Origin: JBGPJM01 sp041485385
GTDB lineage: Bacteria > Planctomycetota > Phycisphaerae > Phycisphaerales > UBA1924
Direction: 5' to 3'
Length of the DNA: 10,510 nt
Assembly: GCA_041485385.1 (NCBI GenBank)
Contig: JBGPJM010000180.1
Location: 1 to 10,510 of the forward strand
Under the pieces are notes generated by a model. The model made no database searches. It saw only the letters and a list, made by a program, of their open reading frames with translations, and was not told where the DNA came from. Below, piece after piece: positions 5,463-10,510 of this stretch (its first letter is position 1; each line of letters begins with the position of its first letter). The translations under genes were made by a program, and so were the position numbers.

Positions 5463-7058
5463 TCACCCCTTCGCCATCGACGCCACCACGATCATCACGA
5501 TCAGCACCCACGTGTTGTGTACGCAGTGCGCCGTCATCGACGGCACCAGCGACCCGCGCCACTCCCGCATCAGCGCGAAGCACATCCCCAGCGTCCCCAC
5601 CATCAGCAGCCCCTGCACCACGTACCCGTGCATGACGGCGAACACCACCGCGCTCCCCAGCGCGGCCAGCAGCACCCGCCCGACCCTGACGGCCCCAGTC
5701 CCCCGGAAGAACCGGTAGACCACGCCGCGGAACAGCGTCTCTTCGACAAGCGGCGCCCACACCGAGACCAGCAGGGCGATCGCCACGAGCTCCGCCGGCC
5801 CGCCGCCGGCCAACTCCAGCACCCGGTTCTCCGGGATCGGCGCGGCCTTGTGCCCCGAGATCGCCTGCTGGATCAGCGTCCAGATCACCACAACCACCGC
5901 CATCCCCATATACACCGGCACGGTCGCCAAGTAACCCAGCAACCCCGCGCCGATCTCCCGGAACAGCCCGCGCCCCGTGTGCAGCCCGAACTGCCGGCGG
6001 AACTCCTCGCGGCTCAGCCCCCGCAGTCTCGGCCACAGCACCAGCGGCGCCAGCAGCCATTGCCCCAGCAGCACCACCCACACCGGCCACGCCGCCTGCT
6101 TCCCGCCGATGTCCGCCGCGACCGCCGCGCACACCTTCAGCAGCATGAAGCCCGCCAGGAAAACCGCCAGGGTCTCCAGCCACAGGCCGGGGTTCGGCCC
6201 GGGCGTGCCGTCGGCGCCGGGTTCGAGCGCCTCCCGCCCTCGCGGCAGAAGCCGGCCCTGCGTCAGCAGCACCAGCCCGACAATCCCCACGATCAACCCT
6301 GCCAGCAGCGCCATCCCCATCCCCATCCCCACCACGAAGAACAGCGCGATCAGCTTCAGGCCCTGGTTCACGCCCTCCTGGCGAGCCGGACCGCTCGCAA
6401 TCGGCGCCGCCGGCGCGCCCGCCCCGGGAGGGGAGGCGCCCGCCGCCTTGGTCGCCACGGCTCTCTCCGCGTTCTCGAGCGCCAGCCGCGCGAACCACCC
6501 GTGCCGCTCTTCCATCGCCTTGCGGGCGGCCCTGTCCGCGTCGCTGTCCGCGCCCCTTCCGTCGTACGCCGCGAGCACCGTTTCGATGTCGGCCCTCAGC
6601 GGCGATTCTGCGGCCAGTGACTCCTCCAGCTTCTTCAGCCGGTCCCGAAGCTCCTGCTCCCCGCTCACCTCCCCCGCCAGGATCGCCACGCGGAACCGGT
6701 CCTCCGCGATCTCCGTCTCCTCGGCCATCTCCGTCGCGTTGGTCAGCACCGTCGCGTCGAGCGGCCCGCCGAGCGACCCATCTTGCGGAAACATCTCCTT
6801 CACCCCAAGGAGCAGCTTCCCGATGACCACGTACTGGCTGATCCCCGGTGGGTCGACTCTCGTGCCGCTCTTCAGGGCCGCCGCCCTCGCCGCGTCCATC
6901 GGCGCGGGTCGCTGCATCGCGACCACGCCCCCCAGCAGCACCAGCGTCAACGGCCACAGCCACCAGCGAATTCGCCGTGGCGCCGCTGCCTGCGCGAGCG
7001 TATGCGCCGCATCGGGGACCAGCGGCGACCCGCCCGGGAACGGTGATTCATCAGTCAT
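5463..7058 (-). CDS. CPBP family intramembrane metalloprotease (CAAX-like)
   Basis: A 531-residue integral membrane protein of the CPBP/ABI family, relatives of the Rce1 CAAX protease. The three signature motifs are present near the C-terminus: EETLFR (439-444, EExxxR), VFAVMHG with His 477 (FxxxH) and HCVHN (511-515, HxxxN). Substrates in bacteria are mostly unknown. The layout is unusual: a first membrane span at about 32-48, then about 180 hydrophilic, helix-rich residues (50-230, many E, R and A) outside the protease domain, then several spans. The typical family protein is about half this length. ATG 7058 was chosen because the in-frame TTG at 7097 has no Shine-Dalgarno site; neither start has a good one. 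The gene converges on the feo cluster (24 bases apart) and diverges from glpK (156 bases). Confidence 0.85.
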   Translation of the reverse strand: MTDESPFPGGSPLVPDAAHTLAQAAAPRRIRWWLWPLTLVLLGGVVAMQRPAPMDAARAAALKSGTRVDPPGISQYVVIGKLLLGVKEMFPQDGSLGGPLDATVLTNATEMAEETEIAEDRFRVAILAGEVSGEQELRDRLKKLEESLAAESPLRADIETVLAAYDGRGADSDADRAARKAMEERHGWFARLALENAERAVATKAAGASPPGAGAPAAPIASGPARQEGVNQGLKLIALFFVVGMGMGMALLAGLIVGIVGLVLLTQGRLLPRGREALEPGADGTPGPNPGLWLETLAVFLAGFMLLKVCAAVAADIGGKQAAWPVWVVLLGQWLLAPLVLWPRLRGLSREEFRRQFGLHTGRGLFREIGAGLLGYLATVPVYMGMAVVVVIWTLIQQAISGHKAAPIPENRVLELAGGGPAELVAIALLVSVWAPLVEETLFRGVVYRFFRGTGAVRVGRVLLAALGSAVVFAVMHGYVVQGLLMVGTLGMCFALMREWRGSLVPSMTAHCVHNTWVLIVMIVVASMAKG

Positions 7059-7134
7059 CACACAATGATCGGCAGGCCGGGGGATGAATCCCACCAAGGA
7101 CCGCGCACCAATTCATAGGAATTCCGGTGCAGCC

Positions 7135-7168
7135 CGTGCCCCGGCACCCCCGCCCCTTGGCGGGCACG
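7135..7168 (+). promoter_or_regulatory. Nested inverted repeats upstream of glpK
   Basis: Three pairings overlap in the 156-base gap between the divergent protease and glpK genes. GTGCC (7136-7140) pairs with GGCAC (7143-7147). CCCGCC (7149-7154) pairs with GGCGGG (7159-7164) around loop CCTT. CGTGCCC (7135-7141) pairs with GGGCACG (7162-7168), which excludes the other two. The spot suits an operator for the glycerol operon or for the protease gene. No known regulator site is recognised. Confidence 0.35.
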
Positions 7169-7183
7169 ATCGCCGACTATGCT
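7157..7183 (+). promoter_or_regulatory. Weak candidate promoter of glpKD
   Basis: TTGGCG (7157-7162) and TATGCT (7178-7183) are 15 bases apart (16 if CTTGGC is used). Both hexamers match the consensus only partly and the spacing is short. The -35 lies inside the inverted repeats described at 7135-7168, so a protein bound there would block it. This is the best promoter-like pair found before glpK. Confidence 0.3.
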
Positions 7184-7214
7184 GTCATCGGCGCAACGCA
7201 CGGGAAACCCGCCG

Positions 7215-8708
7215 ATGCCGTCGTTCATCGTCACGCTCGATCAGGGGACCACCAGCTCGCGCGCCATCGTCTTCGACCATGCGGGGACGATCAAGGGCGT
7301 CGCGCAGCAGGAGTTCCCGCAGCTTTTCCCCAGGGCCGGCTGGGTCGAGCACGACCCGATGGAGATCTGGTCCAGCCAGATCGCCGTGCTGATGGAGTCG
7401 CTCATCGCCGCCCGCGCACGCCCCGCCGACGTCGCCGGGATCGGCATCACCAACCAGCGTGAAACAACCGTCGTCTGGGACCGCAAGACCGGCGAACCCA
7501 TCCACAACGCGATCGTCTGGCAGGACCGGCGCACCGCGGACACGTGCGACCGCCTCAAGGCCGCCGGCGCACAGGACCTCATCCGCTCCCGCACCGGCCT
7601 CGTCATCGACGCCTACTTCTCCGGGACCAAGATCGCCTGGATACTCGACAACGTGCCCGGGGCCCGCGGGCGCGCCGAGAAGGGCGAGCTGGCCTTCGGC
7701 ACGATCGACAGTTGGCTGGTGTGGAAGCTTACCTCCGGCGCAACCCACATCACGGACGTGAGCAACGCCTCGCGCACCATGCTCTTCGATATCCACGCCC
7801 GCCGGTGGGACGACGAGCTGCTGAAGCTGCTCCGCGTGCCGCGCGAGATCCTGCCCGAGGTGCGGTCCTCCAGCGAGCGCTACGCGGAGGTGACCACATC
7901 GGTCGGGCCCAGGGGCGTGCCGATCAGCGGGATCGCCGGCGATCAGCAGGCGGCGCTCTTCGGCCAGGCCTGCCACGCCCCGGGCATGACCAAGAACACC
8001 TACGGCACCGGGTGCTTCTTGCTCCAGAACGTCGGCGAAAAGCCCGTCGCCTCGCGCCACGGCCTCCTCTCCACCGTCGCGTGGGGCCTGGGTGCCCGGA
8101 CGGAATACGCCCTCGAGGGGAGCGTCTTCATCGGCGGCGCGATCGTGCAGTGGCTGCGCGACGGCTTGGGCCTCATCCGCTCGTCGGACCAGGTCGAGGC
8201 GCTCGCCGCGTCGGTCCCCGACAACGGCGGCGTCTTCCTCGTCCCCGCCCTCGCCGGCCTGGGCGCCCCGCATTGGGATCCCTACGCCCGTGGCCTCATC
8301 ATCGGCCTCACCCGCGGCACCACCGCCGGCCACATCGCCCGCGCCGCGCTCGAGGGGATCGCCTTCGAGGTCGCCGACCTGCTCGACGCGATGAACAGCG
8401 ACTCGGGCGCCAGGCTCCCCGAGCTGCGCGTCGACGGCGGCGCCTCCCTCGACAACCTCCTCCTCCAGTTCCAGGCCGACATCCTCGGCGTCCCGGTCGT
8501 CCGCTCCGCCATCGCCGAGACCACCGCCCTCGGCGCGGCGTACCTGGCCGGCCTGGGCGTGGGATTCTGGAAGAGCCGCGAGGAGGTCGGCCGCCTCTGG
8601 CGCGCCGGGCCGCGCTTCGAGCCGCACCTCGCGCCCGATGCGGCCAGGTCGATCCGGGCCCGCTGGAACCAGGCGGTGGAACGGTCAAAGCAGTGGGAGG
8701 CGCCATGA
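7215..8708 (+). CDS. glpK: Glycerol kinase
   Basis: Glycerol kinase of the FGGY family makes sn-glycerol 3-phosphate from glycerol and ATP in the cytoplasm. The protein has 497 residues, close to the 502 of E. coli, and is similar along its whole length: phosphate-binding DQGTTSS (9-15), NQRETT with Arg 82 and Glu 83 at the glycerol site, YFSGTK, NASRTMLF, GIAGDQQAALFG with catalytic Asp 243, KNTYGTGCF and LRVDGGA. The E. coli fructose-1,6-bisphosphate loop (GGTRIP) reads PRGVP, without the arginine, and the PGIETTE motif that binds enzyme IIA-glucose is absent, so E. coli-type allosteric control is unlikely. ATG 7215 matches the family N-terminus; an in-frame ATG at 7179 would add 12 unrelated residues. 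No Shine-Dalgarno site is seen at either. The stop codon overlaps the glpD start. Confidence 0.97.
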   Translation: MPSFIVTLDQGTTSSRAIVFDHAGTIKGVAQQEFPQLFPRAGWVEHDPMEIWSSQIAVLMESLIAARARPADVAGIGITNQRETTVVWDRKTGEPIHNAIVWQDRRTADTCDRLKAAGAQDLIRSRTGLVIDAYFSGTKIAWILDNVPGARGRAEKGELAFGTIDSWLVWKLTSGATHITDVSNASRTMLFDIHARRWDDELLKLLRVPREILPEVRSSSERYAEVTTSVGPRGVPISGIAGDQQAALFGQACHAPGMTKNTYGTGCFLLQNVGEKPVASRHGLLSTVAWGLGARTEYALEGSVFIGGAIVQWLRDGLGLIRSSDQVEALAASVPDNGGVFLVPALAGLGAPHWDPYARGLIIGLTRGTTAGHIARAALEGIAFEVADLLDAMNSDSGARLPELRVDGGASLDNLLLQFQADILGVPVVRSAIAETTALGAAYLAGLGVGFWKSREEVGRLWRAGPRFEPHLAPDAARSIRARWNQAVERSKQWEAP

Positions 8709-10330
8709 CCCGCGAAGAGATGATGCGGGCCATCCACAACCGCTCCTACTCCGCCCCGTCCCAGCCCTGGGACATCGCCATCATCGGCGGCGGCGCAACA
8801 GGCGTGGGCGTCGCGGTCGATGCCGCCTCGCGCGGCTACGACGTGGTGCTGCTTGAGCGCAGCGATTTCGGCAAGGGCACCTCCAGCCGCAGCACCAAGC
8901 TCGTTCACGGCGGCGTGCGCTACTTGGAGCAAGGCAACATCCCGCTGGTGATGAGCGCCCTCCGCGAGCGCGGGATCCTGCGCAAGAACGCCGCCCACCT
9001 TGTGCACGACCTGGCCTTTGTCGTGCCCACCTATGACTGGTGGGAAGGCCCCTTCTACGGCGTCGGCCTGCGCGTCTACGACATGCTCGCCGGCAAGTAC
9101 GGCTTCGGCCGCTCCCGCAACCTCTCCCGCGAGGAGACGCTCCAGCACATCCCGACGCTCAAGACCGAGGGTCTCCGCGGCGGGGTCTGCTACTTCGACG
9201 GCCAGTTCGACGACTCCCGCCTGCTCATCAACCTCGTCCAGACGGCCGCGGAGCAGGGCGCGACCCTGGCCAACTACGTGAACGTCACGTCGCTCCTGCG
9301 CGGCCCGGAGGGCTTCGTGTCGGGCCTGCTCGCCCGCGACGCCGAGTCGGGCCAGGAGCTGCGCATCGACGCGAAGGTCGTCGTCAACGCAACCGGCCCC
9401 TTCTGCGACCAGGTCCGCCGGCTCGCCGACCCCGCCGCCGAGCCCATGATCGCCCCCAGCCAGGGCGTCCACATCGTTCTCGACCGGTCGTTCCTCCCCG
9501 GCGACGCGGCCATCATGGTCCCGCACACCAGCGACGGCCGCGTCATGTTCGCCATTCCCTGGCACGGCCACGTGCTGGTCGGCACGACCGACACGCCGAT
9601 CCCCGCGGCCACCCCCGACCCCCGCCCCACCGAGGCCGAGATCGACTTCATCCTCGAAACCGTCTCGCGCTACCTCCAGCGCCCACCGCGACGCACGGAT
9701 GTGCTGAGCACCTTCGCCGGCGTCCGTCCCCTCGTGGGGCGGGGCGCCTCCCGCACCGCGGCCGTCTCTCGCGACCACACCATCCACATCGACGACTCCG
9801 GCCTGCTCACGATCGCAGGCGGCAAATGGACCACCTACCGCCACATGGCCGAAGACTGCGTTGACCACGCCGCCATGCTCGCCCACCTGGACGAGCGCCC
9901 GTGCGTGACGCGCGACCTCCCCATCCACGGGCTCGCGGGCGTCGACCAGGGGGAGGGGGTGGAGGGGGGGCTGGCCCCGTACGGCTCCGACGCCGCGGCC
10001 ATCCGCGCCCTGATCGACGCCGATCCGCCCCTCGGCCGGCCAATGCATAGCGCCCTGCCCTACACGCCTGCGGAGGTCGTATGGGCGGCCCGCCACGAGA
10101 TGGCCCGCACCGTCGAGGACGTGCTCGCGCGGCGCACGCGGGCCCTCTTCCTCAACGCCCGCGCCGCGCTGGAGATGGCGCCAAGGGTGGCGCAGCTCAT
10201 GGCCCGCGAGCTCGGGCGCGATGCGACCTGGGAGCGGGCCCAGCTCACGGAGTTCGCAGCGATCGCACGGGACTACATTCCCCCCGACGAGCCCGACGCG
10301 CAAGCGAGGGGCAGCCCCGCCAAGGAGTGA
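8705..10330 (+). CDS. glpD: Glycerol-3-phosphate dehydrogenase, FAD-dependent (GlpD)
   Basis: This membrane-associated flavoprotein oxidises glycerol 3-phosphate to dihydroxyacetone phosphate and passes electrons to quinone. It has 541 residues. The FAD-binding Rossmann motif is IIGGGATGVG (26-35) with acidic Glu 51 at the end of the second strand. The family signatures SSRSTKLVHGGVRYLE (60-75), STFAGVRPLV and GGKWTTYR (372-379) are present, and a C-terminal helical domain follows (ARHEMARTVEDVLARRTRALF). A G-rich codon run (9949-9970) encodes a Gly/Glu/Val linker before that domain. The start ATG overlaps the glpK stop as ATGA, and GGGAGG (8695-8700) lies 4 bases before it, so the two genes are translationally coupled. 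A longer upstream reading in this frame runs through glpK and is not real. Anaerobic GlpA needs GlpB and GlpC partners, which are not present here. Confidence 0.95.
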   Translation: MTREEMMRAIHNRSYSAPSQPWDIAIIGGGATGVGVAVDAASRGYDVVLLERSDFGKGTSSRSTKLVHGGVRYLEQGNIPLVMSALRERGILRKNAAHLVHDLAFVVPTYDWWEGPFYGVGLRVYDMLAGKYGFGRSRNLSREETLQHIPTLKTEGLRGGVCYFDGQFDDSRLLINLVQTAAEQGATLANYVNVTSLLRGPEGFVSGLLARDAESGQELRIDAKVVVNATGPFCDQVRRLADPAAEPMIAPSQGVHIVLDRSFLPGDAAIMVPHTSDGRVMFAIPWHGHVLVGTTDTPIPAATPDPRPTEAEIDFILETVSRYLQRPPRRTDVLSTFAGVRPLVGRGASRTAAVSRDHTIHIDDSGLLTIAGGKWTTYRHMAEDCVDHAAMLAHLDERPCVTRDLPIHGLAGVDQGEGVEGGLAPYGSDAAAIRALIDADPPLGRPMHSALPYTPAEVVWAARHEMARTVEDVLARRTRALFLNARAALEMAPRVAQLMARELGRDATWERAQLTEFAAIARDYIPPDEPDAQARGSPAKE

Positions 10331-10358
10331 ACGGGCCGTACAACAGCGTCGGCCCGTT
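10330..10358 (+). terminator. Hairpin after glpD
   Basis: AACGGGCCG (10330-10338) and CGGCCCGTT (10350-10358) form a perfect 9-base stem with an 11-base loop, starting on the last base of the glpD stop codon. The tail is only TTCT, so intrinsic termination would be weak. It may attenuate readthrough into the next gene, whose ribosome site starts 6 bases later. Confidence 0.5.
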
Positions 10359-10372
10359 CTGATGGAGCTCAT

Positions 10373-10510
10373 TTGAAGACACCGCAAGTCCTGATCATCG
10401 GCGGCGGCATCGCCGGCCTGGCCGCGGTGGTGTCGCTCCGCCAAGCAGGGCTGGAGGTCCGGATCTTCGAGCAGTCGCCCGAGATCCGCGAGATCGGCGC
10501 GGGGCTCAGC
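10373..10510 (+). CDS. FAD-dependent monooxygenase-like protein, 5' part only
   Basis: Only the first 46 codons are in the window. They encode VLIIGGGIAGLAAVVSLRQA, followed by a second strand ending in an acidic residue (VRIFEQ) and then EIREIGAGLS. This is the N-terminal FAD fold of class A flavin monooxygenases such as salicylate hydroxylase, UbiH-type and zeaxanthin epoxidase-like enzymes; EIGAGL is typical of that group. The start is a TTG at 10373 with GGAG (10364-10367) five bases before it. The ATG at 10362 is out of frame. The substrate cannot be told from this fragment. It is co-directional with glpD, 42 bases downstream and beyond a hairpin, so it may be a separate unit. Confidence 0.8.
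   Translation, partial: MKTPQVLIIGGGIAGLAAVVSLRQAGLEVRIFEQSPEIREIGAGLS

Noticed and set aside
7544..8704. Long in-frame extension upstream of glpD, suggesting a fusion protein
   Set aside because: The extension is read in the wrong frame through glpK and is made of Arg/Pro-rich nonsense. The ATGA overlap and the GGGAGG site set the glpD start at 8705.
8282..10444. A 720-codon open frame on the minus strand opposite glpK and glpD
   Set aside because: It crosses two well-identified genes and the gap after them, with compositionally biased sequence and no motif.

Overview
The window is a stretch of a very GC-rich chromosome, with strong C/G preference at third codon positions. It carries housekeeping and metabolic genes and shows no phage, transposase, CRISPR or RNA genes. 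A planctomycete, possibly of the Phycisphaerae, is the best guess. That rests on a feo locus whose FeoB has an SSHACALPG gate motif and a periplasmic coiled-coil insert, a Rho with a degenerate N-terminal domain, a STAS protein without the usual phosphoserine, and frequent weak or absent Shine-Dalgarno sites. It is an impression from sequence style, not a phylogenetic result.

Left part (1-2171). Three copies of a 32-40 base palindromic repeat lie at the left edge. A near-consensus promoter (TTGACA, 17 bases, TCTACT) follows, then a leader of about 150 bases with three consecutive hairpins, then rho (422-1633), the transcription termination factor. A STAS-domain protein gene (1713-2171, minus) converges on rho.

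Middle part (2172-5438). A non-coding stretch of about 435 bases holds a long inverted repeat, a cluster of GAAC/GTTC half-sites and a good promoter. It leads into an iron-uptake cluster: a cysteine-rich FeoA (GTG start at 2608), FeoB (3040-5250) and a 59-residue single-span membrane protein starting 8 bases after the feoB stop. FeoB is the GTP-dependent ferrous iron permease of the inner membrane and FeoA its cytosolic partner. The small protein sits where FeoC or FeoB-associated membrane proteins occur in other bacteria.

Right part (5463-10510). A CPBP (CAAX-like) intramembrane protease gene on the minus strand converges on the feo cluster. Divergent from it is a glycerol catabolic operon: glpK (7215-8708) and glpD (8705-10330) overlap by ATGA. 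Glycerol is phosphorylated to glycerol 3-phosphate and then oxidised to dihydroxyacetone phosphate, with electrons going to the respiratory chain. No glpF or glpR is in view. A hairpin follows glpD, and the window ends inside the first 46 codons of an FAD-dependent monooxygenase-like gene.

I see no clearly new multi-gene system. The points most worth a second look are the structured rho leader, the Rho variant with an insert and an unusual N-terminus, the cysteine-rich FeoA together with the inserts in FeoB, and the small FeoB-linked membrane protein.
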